The notes: generated by a model from the letters alone, not told the origin. DNA of 64,000 nt from Paramacrobiotus metropolitanus (GCF_019649055.1 NW_026570448.1:1-64000), one strand, 5' to 3'. Shown: positions 1-10,270, numbered from the stretch's first letter. Program-made: numbers and translations.

Positions 1-63
1 TTGACTTTGGCGACTCGTACCTTCCATGTGTTGAAATGCTCCGACTTCTGTTGGTCGGTCAAG

Positions 64-1573
64 TTAGCCAAGGTCGGTTGTTCGGTTGACAATTGCTGAA
101 TGACGATTGTTGGAGGTCGGAATCGTCTTGTTCCGGTTTACCTCCTCCGAATTCCACAAAGCCTTAAGTTGGTCGAGTTCCTCCTGTTGTTCGGAGTCGA
201 CCGGCTTGGGCTGTTCAGTTTGTTTCGGTTGCTCGTCTATAAATTCTGTGTGAACTATAGACCGCAATGCTGTAGTTAGCCGGACATCGAAGGTCGGTTC
301 TTCGTCCTCCGATGACGAATCATCCGAGTCGTTTATGCTCGGTTTATCCGTCTTACAGTGTCGGACTGCCAGATCGAATTCTTCGTCGTCATCTTCTTCG
401 GATTCTTCCGAAGGTCGGTTATCGGAGTCCGTGTCCGCCGAATCGCTCGTACTTTGTATGTCCGAGTCGTCCGACTGATAATCTTCGAATTCGACTTCCG
501 ATCCGTTTTCGGGGTCGACTTCTGACATGTTTTCGAATCCGACCTTTGTGGTCGGTTCGAGTTGGTCGACTTTATCCGTCGGTTGGGTAGGTCGACTTGC
601 TCCGTCCTGATTCTCAAGGTCGGTTGGCTGTGAGCCTATGTTGCTCAGCCATCGGATGCTCGTCTGTTGGGGCTTCCGAAAGCGATCTACCTTCCGTTCC
701 TGTTGCGGAGGCGACGGTGACGACGGTCTGTCGTCCGACCAAGTTAGGTCGTGATGAGCTTTTATTGCTCGTACTACCTCGTCAATATTGTCTTGACAGA
801 TAGCACACCGATAGGGTTGATCGGTTTCCTCCGGGACTACGTTTCCTTGAGGCTTCGCCGGGCTACTCGCAAACTTCACATTGGTTGGAGTGTGCGCCAT
901 CAGTGGTGGTAACGGTCTAGGAACTTGCCGCGTTATGGCGGTGTCCTCGCCGTACCGTTGCCAAAATGCAGTCGTTGACGATTCTCCGTGCAACCTTACT
1001 CGCTGCATGTAGGCGAAAAGTTGGGAGCCTAGTTCCTGGCACGGCATTTCTAGCGGGGGTGGTATGGGAAGTCCGTATTCCATATACTGTCGATGGATCG
1101 GAATTCGTTCATCTTCCCATTCCCATGCTTCGTCCTCTATGTCGTTCGTGAGGGCGATTACCGGTTCACACGTTTGTTGTGCGTCCAGTATCTGGTCAGG
1201 GGTTACCGCTCCGTTCTGTTGCAGAGTGGTCACTATCTCCGACGTCCGTTGGTCGAGGAAGTGTCGAACTCCCGAGAACCAAGTTCGGTACTTTTGTCGT
1301 ACTTCCTCTCGGTTCATGGCATCCGCGTCAGCGGATGCCTCTGGTATCGGGATAGACTTCAGTACAGTCCTGGCCGGTCGTAATGTACCGTCGCGTATCC
1401 GTCTCTGATAGTGCTCTATCACGTTATGGAGTGCTAGTTCCTCCAGCAGAGTGCGGTTCGTATCCCGGCAATCGCGGCAGATGTTACGTGTGGAGTTCGC
1501 CGGGTGATCAAGCCGACTAATCCGAACTTCGTTTCCTACCGTGTCCGATGCCTCTGGTATCGGGATAGACTAC
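64..1573 (-). CDS. Pol-region ORF with two C-x2-C-x13-H motifs and a long acidic domain
   Basis: The frame is open from about 1573 to the stop at 64 and overlaps the end of the protease ORF; the GTG at 1422 is only a nominal start. Two zinc-finger-like motifs share the spacing C-x2-C-x13-H: CRDC followed by H near 1,430-1,480, and CAIC followed by HH near 755-815. Between and after them the protein is rich in Pro, then strongly acidic (EESEEDDDEEFD). No reverse transcriptase motif is present. The function is unknown. It may be a spacer region between protease and reverse transcriptase, which would lie left of the window. Confidence 0.5.
1334..1571. repeat. 25-bp direct repeat, 213 bp apart, in the same reading frame
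   Basis: The same 25 bases (starting GATGCCTCTGGTATCGGG on the plus strand) occur at 1334-1358 and 1547-1571. The spacing is a multiple of three, so both copies encode SIPIPEAS in the same minus-strand frame. The sequence between them is not itself duplicated, as far as I can see. Confidence 0.8.
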
Positions 1574-2455
1574 TACCTTCGTTCCTTCTGGTTGTTCCGG
1601 AATAGGAATCGGCGTCAGAATGAAGGTGAATTTCGAATGCAGGTAGTCGCATTCGAGTAGCACTGGGATGTCCGCTTCGGTCGGCTGGACGTGAAAAGTG
1701 TGATGGCTGGTAAAGCCCTGCATTGTTACAGGTGCCGTACAGCAATGAGACACTACGAAGGCGACTTGTCCGCCTACACCGAGTATTTTGGTGTAGTGTC
1801 CGAGAGGTTGGATCGTTAAGCCGTTCCTCTCGCAAAACCGTTGTTCGATGAGCGAGGTTTCCGCTCCGGTATCCAACATCGCCAGTGTGGGCGTGGATCC
1901 GACTTGGATTTCGTGTGTCCAAGCTCGAACTGTCTTCGGTTTCTTGTGTGTTCCCTTCTCAAAGGTAACTTCCCGCACCGTTGGTTTGATGGGGATTAAC
2001 GACACCGGTCCGTGGTCGGCTGACTGTTGAGTTGAACCTTGTGTAGATTCGACTCCGACTTCAACCACTTCTTGTACCTCAGGTCGGTTAGCTACTCCGT
2101 CCTCCGGTATTTCGGCGGTTCCGAACCGTTGTGCCTGTGACAATATCCGTTCCTCCATTGAGACTTCTGTTGGCCTCAATGTCGACCACATGTAGTCGAG
2201 GTTGAGGAATGTTCGAGAACCAGCTACCGTTCTGGTCGGCTGCTCTCTTTGCTGAAAGAGGTCCGCTTCTCCCGGCCGAGTAAACGGGTACCTGTGCTTC
2301 CAATGGGACTGTTTCCCATTGCTCGAATCCTTCCGGTTCTTCGGTAAGGTCGATTGCTGCCATTGTTGCAGCGTATCTATCCGTTGCGCGTCCGGATGAT
2401 ACATTGGGGAAGTTTCTGTTGCCCCGGTGCGTGGATCGGCGTCCCGGTCCTCCAC
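1517..2455 (-). CDS. Retropepsin-like aspartic protease ORF
   Basis: A 312-codon frame. Around residues 193-203 it contains MLDTGAETSLIE, the D-T/S-G-A active-site loop of retroviral/retrotransposon aspartic proteases. Hydrophobic beta-strand-like segments follow (LGVGGQVAFVV, ending in ADIPVLLECDYLHSKFTFIL) as expected for a retropepsin fold, which is active as a homodimer and cleaves the polyprotein. The N-terminal 130 residues have no recognisable domain and overlap the preceding ORF. The track start at 2455 may not be a true initiation codon; entry by frameshift near 2,280-2,455 is possible. Confidence 0.7.
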   Translation of the reverse strand: MEDRDADPRTGATETSPMYHPDAQRIDTLQQWQQSTLPKNRKDSSNGKQSHWKHRYPFTRPGEADLFQQREQPTRTVAGSRTFLNLDYMWSTLRPTEVSMEERILSQAQRFGTAEIPEDGVANRPEVQEVVEVGVESTQGSTQQSADHGPVSLIPIKPTVREVTFEKGTHKKPKTVRAWTHEIQVGSTPTLAMLDTGAETSLIEQRFCERNGLTIQPLGHYTKILGVGGQVAFVVSHCCTAPVTMQGFTSHHTFHVQPTEADIPVLLECDYLHSKFTFILTPIPIPEQPEGTKVVVYPDTRGIGHGRKRSSD

Positions 2456-2963
2456 GTCTTGGGCCTCGTCTGGGCTGCTCGGTTGAGTTTGTCCTCACCG
2501 GCAATCCGGTCCAACTTCCGTGGCCGGGCCGTACTACGTCACTTTGTGTGACGGACGGCGCAGTCGCATTGGTTGCGCTGCTTGGGTCGGGCAATTCCTG
2601 CGTTCCGACCTCCGACGTTCCAGCGCCAAGTTGATGCGCTGGGTCGGTTGCCTCGAGTGCCTGTTGCATCCCGGGCCAAGCTTCGACGGTGCCATTGTTG
2701 GCGTACACGCCGAGCTGAGCGGCTAACTTCCGAGCCGTTTCCGCCTCCTTTGTGGAGGTCGATATCGCTTTTGCGAAATCCTCCTCGGAACTGTTTTCGT
2801 TCAGTCCGAGTAGTTGGAGGATGGTTGCTACCTGTTGATAGCCTTCCTCGATCGTCGTAGGAAAGTTCAATTCGTTCCGGTAATTTAGCGATTGGTTAGT
2901 CGCATTATCCTTGTCCGGTGGTTCGGTCGGATGTTGGAGGTCGAATGAGTCACCGGAGCTCAT
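2088..2963 (-). CDS. Linker ORF downstream of gag, coupled by ATGA overlap
   Basis: This 291-codon frame begins with an ATG that shares three bases with the gag stop codon (ATGA at 2960-2963), a -1 register. It is acidic at its N-terminus, Gly/Arg-rich in the middle (RRGPRRGGPGRRS) and Thr/Gly-rich later. No enzymatic motif is visible. The last about 120 codons overlap the protease ORF in another frame. Expression by termination-reinitiation or -1 frameshifting is inferred from the arrangement alone. Its register to the protease frame requires a further +1 shift, so either this copy is broken or the element uses several recoding events. Confidence 0.5.
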   Translation of the reverse strand: MSSGDSFDLQHPTEPPDKDNATNQSLNYRNELNFPTTIEEGYQQVATILQLLGLNENSSEEDFAKAISTSTKEAETARKLAAQLGVYANNGTVEAWPGMQQALEATDPAHQLGAGTSEVGTQELPDPSSATNATAPSVTQSDVVRPGHGSWTGLPVRTNSTEQPRRGPRRGGPGRRSTHRGNRNFPNVSSGRATDRYAATMAAIDLTEEPEGFEQWETVPLEAQVPVYSAGRSGPLSAKRAADQNGSWFSNIPQPRLHVVDIEANRSLNGGTDIVTGTTVRNRRNTGGRSS

Positions 2964-4813
2964 CGACCTTGGGCGTTTCCCGGGGAGTTACTCCGAGCTG
3001 GCCCGTTGTTGGGCGACGCCAAGCCGAAAGGCTGATGTGGCGGTAACTGTTGCCGCCGTTCCGGAGATCCTTGTTGACCTCCACCGCTATTCCTGCGGTT
3101 GCCACCCGACCCATTTCCTGGGCCGGTCTGCCGGTTTCCGTTACCGGCGCCGCCCGAGCCTCCACCTTGTTGGCGTTGGCGCGGGGGCGGCACGACCAGT
3201 GCATAGTTCGGGTTGGCCGATCCCAACGGTCCTCCCGTCTGGTATCGCGTATGCCAATCCTCGAACCAACGGCGATTCGGGTTGTCCTGTACCCGAGTGC
3301 CGATGAACGCACATCGTGCTTGGTCGTGATTGCTGAACTTGCAGAAGTTGCAAGTAAAGCTGTCCGCTAACGACCATTGGAGGAACAGTTGTTCCATCCG
3401 ATCCACGTAGGTCGTGTATTGCCGAGCACTTTGTTGTGCCTGGGGAGGTCGGTTCCCTTGTTGGTTGCCGCCTCCGCCGCGGTTAGGAAAGTTGCCGCGA
3501 CCGCGTTTCCCGCCGCCACGTCCTTTTCCGCGACCAAAACCTCCGCCGCCATATCCCTGTGTGGGAGGTGGGCCGTATGCGGAGTATCCCTGGTTCGGGT
3601 TCTGTCCGTAACCAAAACCTGTGTTGTTTTGGTTACCGCCCGAGCCATAACCTGGGCCTCCGTAGTTGTTAACGGGGTTTCCAATTCCAGGTGCCGGGGG
3701 ATTCAGGTTTGCTGCCGCCGCGCTCGCCCAAGTCTGTTGCTGGACTGGTGCTTGTTGCACCGGTGGCGTCGGCGCCGGACTCCGTTGTCCGTACTGTGCC
3801 GTTGGAGTTTGGTATCCCGGCATCATATGCGGCTGATATCCAGTCTGTTGTGGTATCGCCGGAGGTGGAGTCGGGACAGGTGCAGGTGTTGCTGCCCGGA
3901 CTCTGGCGTAGTCGCCATCGCGTTGTCTGCGCACCTCGTACATTTCCTTGCCATTGACGAAGCTCCGTAAGTAGTCGCGGAACTCGATTGGTGTCGCTGG
4001 CATCCTGATTTCCAGGGCTTCCCGTAGTTTGGGTTCGTGGATATTCTCCTTGAGATGGTACATTATTATTTGATCGGTAATCGTGGGGACTTGGGACTTC
4101 ATGAACATCATTGCGTCGTAGTACTGTTCCGGCGTTTCTTCGCCGAAACGAAATATCCGTTTGTTAATTCGGGATATCATGTTCACTTCTTTGTTCTTGT
4201 CCGCAAATCGTTGCTCGAATTTGGTCAGCCATACGTTGACTGGCCATCCACCGAGTGGTTCTCCGGCGGCTTCGAGGGTGTGCCATTCTTCCGCTTGGCC
4301 TTCTAGTCGGGCTACCAAGTCGGACATGAAAGTCTGATCGTCTTCATACCATTGTTGGGCTTGACGATACAGGCTTCGGATCTGTTTAAGCCACCCGTGA
4401 AGTTTGGTGTGGTCTCCGTCGAACGGCGGTAAGGGTTGCCGACGTCCGTGAGACATTGCTCGTACCAAGGCAATGTGTGCCGGGTCCTGTGCCGGGGGAA
4501 TCGGGTATGCCACCGGCGCAGCTTGTTGTGCAGCCGGGGCGGGTGGCGGGTTGGCATATGGTACGTGACCTTGTTGGTCTTCGTATGCCCCCTGTTGATA
4601 GGCTTCTTCGTCGTAGCTGTCGTATTCGTCCTGTTGCGGATACCGAGCCTGGGCCTGGTCTTCGTGACGAGGCCGTTGTGGCTGTCCTCCATGCTGTTGT
4701 GGAGGGGGCGCTCGATTTTGTCTCGGCGCCTGCGGATAGAATCCACTCGGTTGGTTCGTAGAGTCTTCCGTACCGGTTGGGCTGTGTCCCCTGAACCGGC
4801 ATCCGACCTTGTA
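2960..4813 (-). CDS. Gag core with CCHC zinc knuckle
   Basis: This frame is in register with the coiled-coil ORF upstream and is separated from it only by TAA 4814-4816. The open stretch starts right after that stop; the first track start is a GTG at 4513. The segment from about residue 35 of the GTG form (PPFDGDHTKLHGWLKQI and onward, with the W-L-x-x-F-E-x-R-F core and the EEWHTLEA region) resembles the retrotransposon Gag capsid domain. A Gly/Asn/Gln/Pro-rich linker follows, then a perfect C-x2-C-x4-H-x4-C knuckle (CNFCKFSNHDQARC, near 3,310-3,350). Role: capsid assembly and RNA binding. The tail is Gly/Pro-rich. The stop TGA overlaps the next ORF's ATG as ATGA. Confidence 0.75.
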   Translation of the reverse strand, partial: YKVGCRFRGHSPTGTEDSTNQPSGFYPQAPRQNRAPPPQQHGGQPQRPRHEDQAQARYPQQDEYDSYDEEAYQQGAYEDQQGHVPYANPPPAPAAQQAAPVAYPIPPAQDPAHIALVRAMSHGRRQPLPPFDGDHTKLHGWLKQIRSLYRQAQQWYEDDQTFMSDLVARLEGQAEEWHTLEAAGEPLGGWPVNVWLTKFEQRFADKNKEVNMISRINKRIFRFGEETPEQYYDAMMFMKSQVPTITDQIIMYHLKENIHEPKLREALEIRMPATPIEFRDYLRSFVNGKEMYEVRRQRDGDYARVRAATPAPVPTPPPAIPQQTGYQPHMMPGYQTPTAQYGQRSPAPTPPVQQAPVQQQTWASAAAANLNPPAPGIGNPVNNYGGPGYGSGGNQNNTGFGYGQNPNQGYSAYGPPPTQGYGGGGFGRGKGRGGGKRGRGNFPNRGGGGNQQGNRPPQAQQSARQYTTYVDRMEQLFLQWSLADSFTCNFCKFSNHDQARCAFIGTRVQDNPNRRWFEDWHTRYQTGGPLGSANPNYALVVPPPRQRQQGGGSGGAGNGNRQTGPGNGSGGNRRNSGGGQQGSPERRQQLPPHQPFGLASPNNGPARSNSPGNAQGR

Positions 4814-7595
4814 TTAGTCGGTGTGGGGGCACCCGACCTTGTTGGTCGGAGCTGTCCTCTCCGTTCTGTCCGTCCTGCCGCTGGTCGGTCGTGTTGAATG
4901 ACCGAGCCCTTGCTCGTTCAAAGTCGAACGGCGGGTTCTGGCGGAGGAAGTTCGGATTGAGTTCGTCCTTGGTGGGCGATATGCTTCTATACCCGGTCTC
5001 AGTGACGGGACTGGGAGACGTTCGGCATCTGTTGTCCGATCTCCTCTCGCGTTAGGTACCGGCGCGTACGAGGTGCTGGTATATGCACCGGCAGACGTCG
5101 TTGTCGCCACGTTCGACGTTGGCACCCGCGGTGCCGCGGTCGACGTATTGTGTTCCGGTTCCGGAGCAGCCGGAACTGTTGGTGGTTGTGGGATTGTTCC
5201 CACGCTTGGGTCGGTCGTTACGACTCCGACGAAGTAGGAGGTGTTGTTCTCCTTCCTCGCCATCTCCTGGGTCGGACTAATTCCCCACAGGATGTCACTG
5301 ATTGTTCGTGACGGCTGTTGATCCTGTGCCATGGACGTTCGATATGAGGGAGGTTCAACCCGGCTTTGTTCCCGGTATGGGGGAAGTTCGACCTGGCTTT
5401 GTTCCAGGTGTTTCTTCTCCTCCCTCAGACACCGTGTTTCCGTGTCCATCTCGTCCATTTGCCGCATCATCTCTGTGAGATTGCGGGCGGCTTGTTCGCC
5501 GAAGTCGTATAGTTCGACTTCACGAGCTTCCAGGTAAACGATGCGGCTGTGTTGCGCCTCGTTTACCTTTCGAGCTTCGTTCAGGTTGTACTCCAGTTGA
5601 GCTCGGATTTTCTGTTCCTCCTTGAGGACTTGGTTCAGTCCGTGAACCTGGTCGGCTAGCTGAGCGTTTGCTTCCACCAGGTCGACATCGGCTGTCCTTT
5701 GGTTAGGAAAGCCCATGTCCCGAGCGTTCGCATCGATGAATCGACGTCCCGTTCTAACAAGGAGAAGTTCCATTTCCGACTCGAGTTCGTCGGTTCGTTG
5801 CGTTAGACGGTCGATCTCGTTATCGGCCTTCTTGAGTTCCACCACATACCTATCGACTTCGTTTCGATAGACTTCGGCCTCTTCGTTGGCCTGGTTGAGT
5901 TGCTGGTGAAACGCTCCTGCTGCCTGTTCCGACTCGACCAGTGCGGTCTGAACATCGGCCAGGTCTTTTTGTGCTTCTTCGAGCGCTTTGTGCGCCTCGT
6001 CAAGCTCCTTTTTGATTTCGAAGACGGCTGCGGTTGAGCGTTCCAACATGCCAGTAAGTATGGCGATTTGGTCGTCTTCGTATCGACACGGTAAATCAGC
6101 TCGCTTCAATATGGCGTTGAGCCGGTCGATTTCCCGTTGTTGGGTGGCGATGCCCTTGTTGGCATCGGCCATGTCTCGTTCCCATTTCCTCCGTTCGAGC
6201 TTATGGGTGTCCTCCGAGTTTCGGAGGGATCCTTCCGCCGAGTCGACGATTTTGTCCGCCAAAACGATCTGTGTGATCAGTTTGTGGCATCTCGCTCGGA
6301 GTAGGTCGAGATCGTTGATCTTTTCGGGCGGTGTTGCCGCGATCCACTTCTTAGCCGTGTATTCGAGTGCACTGGCTTGGTATCCAAGGTTCTCCTTATC
6401 GGACTTGGGTGGTGTGGTAAAGAATCCATCCGCACTACTCGGTCTTGATGCGTTTGTTGCATCAAAGACTTCGTTTGTCGGTGACGGAGTACTCCCAAGT
6501 TCGCCAGTTCCGAACATTGGTGGTGACACCCTTAGATTCAGGTCGACAGGTCGACTTTGTGTCGCCTTAGTCGACTTCACCGTTTGTTGAGCTTCAATCG
6601 CTCGAGTCGACTCGCGTCCGGTTGGCGAAGGTCGGCTCAGCGGTGAAATTACCCGTTTGTTGGGTGCCGGCATGTTAGTCGATGATCCGGCTGGGTGAGG
6701 GCCGCTTCGTGGCGGTACCTCGGAATCTTTCGTTCCGGCCGGTAGTTTGGTCGGCTGGACGGCCGCATCCGACTTTGTGTCGGCTGGTTGCCGTTCCAGG
6801 CTAGTCGGTTGCTTGTTACCGACTTCCTTTTCTCCGACCTCTGTGGTCGGCATCTGTTGTCCGACCTTTGAGTTTGGCGAAATCCTTCCGACCTGTGTGG
6901 TCGGTTGGACGTTGCCGACTTCTGTTGTCGGTTTCTCCGTTCCGTTCGATGTCGGTTGTCCGACCTCTTTCGTTAATGGTAGGTCGACCTTCGGTTGGTC
7001 GACTTCCTTTACTGAGGGCTGGTCGACCATTTGTTGGTCGGTTTCCCTAGTCGGTGATTGGTCCCTGACTTCTTTGGTCGGAGATTTTCGCTCGACCTGT
7101 GTGGTCGGCGATTTCCGTCCGACTTGGTTAGTCGGTATGTCCATGTTGGACGAGGTCGGCTTCGGCACTTCCGTCCTGTTGGGTGATTGCCGTCCTAGCT
7201 CGGTGGCCTTTGTGACCGTTACCGAGTCTTGAGCTCTGTGTGAGCTCGACTCCAGGTCGGCATGAGACAATGTGGTCCCTGCCTGCAGCTGTTCCACATC
7301 CCCCCCCGGTCGGGTGGGACGGGGCTGCTACGTCAGCTGGGGCTTCCAGGAATGTTTTATCCCTGGCGTCCTCGAAACTGTCATCCGAAGTCGGATTCGA
7401 GTCGGCAAGGAGGATCCGTTCGTTGCGTCTCTCCTTCGCTTCGGCCGACTTAGTCGAGTCGGTTGAGGACGGCTGACTTTTATCCTGACCGGCGTACCGG
7501 AGTGAGTACTTTCCGGTCATATTCGCACGCCGAGAATAGTCAGTGTTGAACTTTCTCGCGTACTCATTTTCTCTCTGGTTCGACATTGTGGTCAA
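4814..7595 (-). CDS. Gag-extension polyprotein: VG/SPT repeats and long coiled coil (frame shift at a G8 run)
   Basis: The ATG at 7595 opens a 155-codon frame rich in charged residues. At a run of eight G (minus strand; 7,300-7,307 on the plus strand) the reading must change frame to enter the 827-codon frame ending at TAA 4814. That second frame has no ATG at its track start (7297 is GTG), so it is most simply the continuation of the first. Its residues about 30-170 carry degenerate PTxxVGxxSPT repeats. Residues about 340-640 form a long heptad-like, Glu/Lys/Gln-rich coiled coil. The C-terminal 200 residues are Pro/Ser/Thr-rich. I infer a structural role in particle assembly. It matches no family I can name. 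The homopolymer could be a mutation, a sequencing error or a programmed slip site. Confidence 0.6.
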
Positions 7596-7738
7596 ATCAG
7601 GTCGGCTCTGGTGGAGCCTTAAAAGGTTTTATCGGTTAGAAAGAGGAAGTCGAACAATCTTCTGTGTGAAGATGTTCGGCAAAGTCAGGAACGTCTTTTA
7701 GTTCAGGAACTTCCGAGGGTCAGGAACGTCCGGTGAGA

Positions 7739-7860
7739 TGTTGTTGTTGTTGTTGATGTGTCTGTTGGTGACTCAGTACACAGGGTTAATATACAGTACT
7801 ATGGTACAGTACAGTACGTTATAGTAGTACGGTGTAGTACGTCCTATACTACTGTGCTGA
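7739..7860. repeat. (TTG)n run and AGTAC-rich simple sequence
   Basis: A short TTG microsatellite at 7,740-7,755 is followed by many overlapping AGTAC/GTACT units up to about 7,860. It lies in the non-coding leader of the retroelement. TGTTG is a common LTR start, so 7,739 is one possible LTR edge, but nothing confirms it. Confidence 0.4.
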
Positions 7861-8040
7861 CCAGTATGACGTAACAGGTTAAGTGGTCTTGCACTTCTGC
7901 CTACGTCACAGAATGCGAGCCGCGTGCAAAATTTACAAAAAACGATGAATCACGCCTATGTTAGGCTATGGGAACTTTCCCCTGCACTCTGATTGGCTGC
8001 TTCTTAAGTACTGATAAGCGGTCGTTATGACGTCACAAGG
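7860..8040 (-). promoter_or_regulatory. Candidate retroelement promoter: CRE palindrome, two half-CREs and a CCAAT box
   Basis: TGACGTCA lies at 8028-8035. Two TGACGTA/TACGTCA half-sites lie near 7,867 and 7,901. A CCAAT box (minus orientation) lies at about 7,992. All are upstream of the first ATG of the leftward element. Such a cluster is what a Pol II promoter in an LTR U3 region can look like. No clear TATA box was seen. This is inference from motif content only. Confidence 0.3.
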
Positions 8041-8860
8041 AAGTTCGAGAATTTTCGCGCTATTTCCCGCGAGAAAAACAAATTATTTTTGCTCGGCTAG
8101 AAAGTTTATCTAGTCGGATTTTTGAGTTTTTAACCGTTAGAAATTAGTTTTATGAATTAAGAAAATTTTCTGATGGTCGAAGGACCGTTAGAAATCGAAA
8201 ATAAGAGAATTTCCGACCTGTTGCCGGTTAGCCTTTGTCTAACTGTCTAGACAGGTTCGTTGACCTAGCAGGTCGGTTCTCGACCAAAAGCAAAATTCCG
8301 AGTCGGTTTCTCCGTCGAAAATTACTTTTTAACCGTTAAAAAGTTAAATTTTACGGATAGAAATCGTTTTCTACCGTTAGAAAATGAAATGCCGACCTAG
8401 TTTCGGCTAAAATCGACCTAGAACCGTTACTTTACCCGTGTCGGTGTCGGTGTCGGTTCCGCTCGATTTCCTCCGTCCGAGGTCGGAAATCCGTCGTTTC
8501 CGAGTGAAAATCCGCCGTTAAAGTTGCGGGTCGGTGTTCAAACCGATGGTCCCCGTATTATAGGATTAATCCGTTCGCGCTGCAGACTCTCGTTCGAGTC
8601 TGATCCGTCAGTTGGGAGAAGAAAATGTCCGTGCTGTTGGGAATGTGCTCTTCAGTGTGGAAGAGACAGAGAAACTGTGCTCACCAGCTGGGTGAGAATC
8701 ACTTCAGTGATCCTCGTTTTCCTCAGCTGTAAGACGGCAAGATCAGTCCGATCAAAGTCAGGGCAGAGATTACTTCAGTAATCGATCTGACAGTGACTTT
8801 CAGGTTCCTCACGAGTTCTCCGTAAATGAAGCCTTCACCGTCTCCTCAAAGGTTCCGTAG

Positions 8861-9925
8861 GAAGGAAAACCAGAAAAGATGCTGCTACCATGTAACAGAT
8901 GAGCACGAGGAGATCACGAGTGATGCTTTATTGACAAATAAAGGGGGAACAATGCTGCGTAATAGCAGGAAAGCAAGAACATAGCAGTGATGGCTAAATA
9001 GCAAGTGTGTGCTAGGAAGGTTCTTGAGCGTCTTCAAGGCGTGTAAAGAAGCAACTGGCGGCAACACGTGCTGTGTGCCATCAGCTGTGTGATGATGCGC
9101 AGACTGGACTCTATCCAACGCGAGCGTATGAACGCTGAGTCATACTGCGAGAGAGGAACGAGAGAGCAAGTGTGGCTCAGTGTATGCGCTGCGTATATCC
9201 GCTTCAGCGGATGAGTGCAGTGCAGCAGCACACGTACGTACAGCGAGAGAGGTGGTAACGGCAAGCAATGGTGCAAGTACGTCCTGTGTGGACCGTACGC
9301 ACCAGGCGCAGTCGTACGCCTCTGACAATATTAATCGGAGCATAAATGGGAAATTGGTCATTCTTTTAAAAAAAGGCTATTGACGGAAAGCATGGGAAAA
9401 TCAAAGAGATATTGCTTAATTAAATTACATCTCGATTTACGTAATAACTGCTGCAGCTGTTCTTAAATCAGATTATGTTGTCCAATTAAAAAGGTTAAAT
9501 GTTTGTAACGTACTTATTTACTTACTTACTTCTTTACTTACCTTCCCAATTAACGTACATATCGAATTATTTTATTCAGTGCCCGGCAGAATCTGGATCG
9601 CCCTACAATGGTTTACGACAACACCATGGTTTACGAGCATGTCTTGAATTTCTAGAACAAGTTTTGTTGTTTTTAGTAGCCAGTAAAATTATCTATCAAC
9701 TGCATCTTAGTCTTTCAGTGGTAGTCGGTGCGACGAGTGGATCACGAGGAACAAGCAAAAAGCCGGGAAAGCTGTCCTGCTCTGCCACCCGGTACAATTA
9801 TTAACAAACCCGCCTATTTTCCGGAGGGATTTCAGGGATCCCGCTTATTGAATTAAAAAAAAAAACATCAAGTACTCGTCGACCGCACGAAACGAGCATA
9901 TTCAAATACCCGTGGTTTCGAGATC
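8861..9925. other. No gene recognised between retroelement and next ORF
   Basis: The region has mixed composition. A minus-strand AATAAA-type hexamer occurs near 8,930. Positions 9,180-9,320 are GC-richer without a convincing ORF. The rest is AT-rich spacer, including a TTACTTACTTAC simple stretch near 9,510. Confidence 0.4.
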
Positions 9926-10270
9926 ATGAGACGTTTTCTGGAGACTTGTGGCGGCGAAGGGCTTTGGCAATCTGGCACTACAGGGCATAACAGCGTATCA
10001 TCGGTCGGTTTCGGTAAAAGTGCGAGTTCTTCAAGCCAAAGCATAACCGAATTCTACATAATTAACGGTAAGCGGAATTTCCGTTCGTGCACTAAGTGCG
10101 TGAAAAGTGAAAACGACGGTGAAATCTCGGACTGCTGCTTCACAATGCCGAACACCGGAGGATTTCCCCAATGTAAAGACAGGAAAATCCTAAGGTATAC
10201 AGATCATCTAAATACTGCCGACATAATGAACAACATGCGCCCCGGGAGTTTTTACTTAAGCTGCGTATGA
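9926..10270 (+). CDS. Unrecognised 114-codon ORF
   Basis: An ATG-started frame with a polar Ser/Gly-rich N-terminus and six cysteines (for example CTKC and DCC). No signal peptide, membrane segment or family signature was seen. It sits about 300 bases upstream of the sugar transporter on the same strand. It could be a small gene, a fragment of one, or chance. Confidence 0.2.
   Translation: MRRFLETCGGEGLWQSGTTGHNSVSSVGFGKSASSSSQSITEFYIINGKRNFRSCTKCVKSENDGEISDCCFTMPNTGGFPQCKDRKILRYTDHLNTADIMNNMRPGSFYLSCV

Larger units (their letters stand above)
1..8860 (-). mobile_element. LTR-type (Ty3/gypsy-like) retroelement, 5' part, truncated by window edge
   Basis: A leftward series of reading frames fills this region: coiled-coil Gag extension, Gag with a retrotransposon-gag-like core and CCHC knuckle, linker, aspartic protease, and an ORF with CxxC motifs. 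Gag before protease in this order is the arrangement of LTR retroelements. No reverse transcriptase, RNase H or integrase is visible; they would lie left of position 1. The right limit is uncertain: CGGTCG-type sequence shared with the coding part fades near 8,550-8,860. No second LTR is in the window, so the LTR cannot be bounded by comparison. No intact tRNA primer-binding site was recognised. Confidence 0.75.

Noticed and set aside
2260-2330. GGGAAAC as a -1 slippery heptamer between linker and protease ORFs
   Set aside because: The heptamer is not in the required register of the upstream frame, and the needed shift is +1, not -1.
3377-3970. 197-codon plus-strand ORF (and 3050-3370, 3691-3957)
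   Set aside because: Antisense shadow of the GC-rich gag frame; composition is Arg/Val/Ser-rich with no domain.
5988-6590. 200-codon plus-strand ORF
   Set aside because: Antisense shadow of the coiled-coil frame; Ser-rich as expected for the complement of coiled-coil codons.
8531-8600. tRNA-like GTTCAAACCGATGGTCCCC segment
   Set aside because: No A box, anticodon arm or acceptor pairing could be drawn around it.
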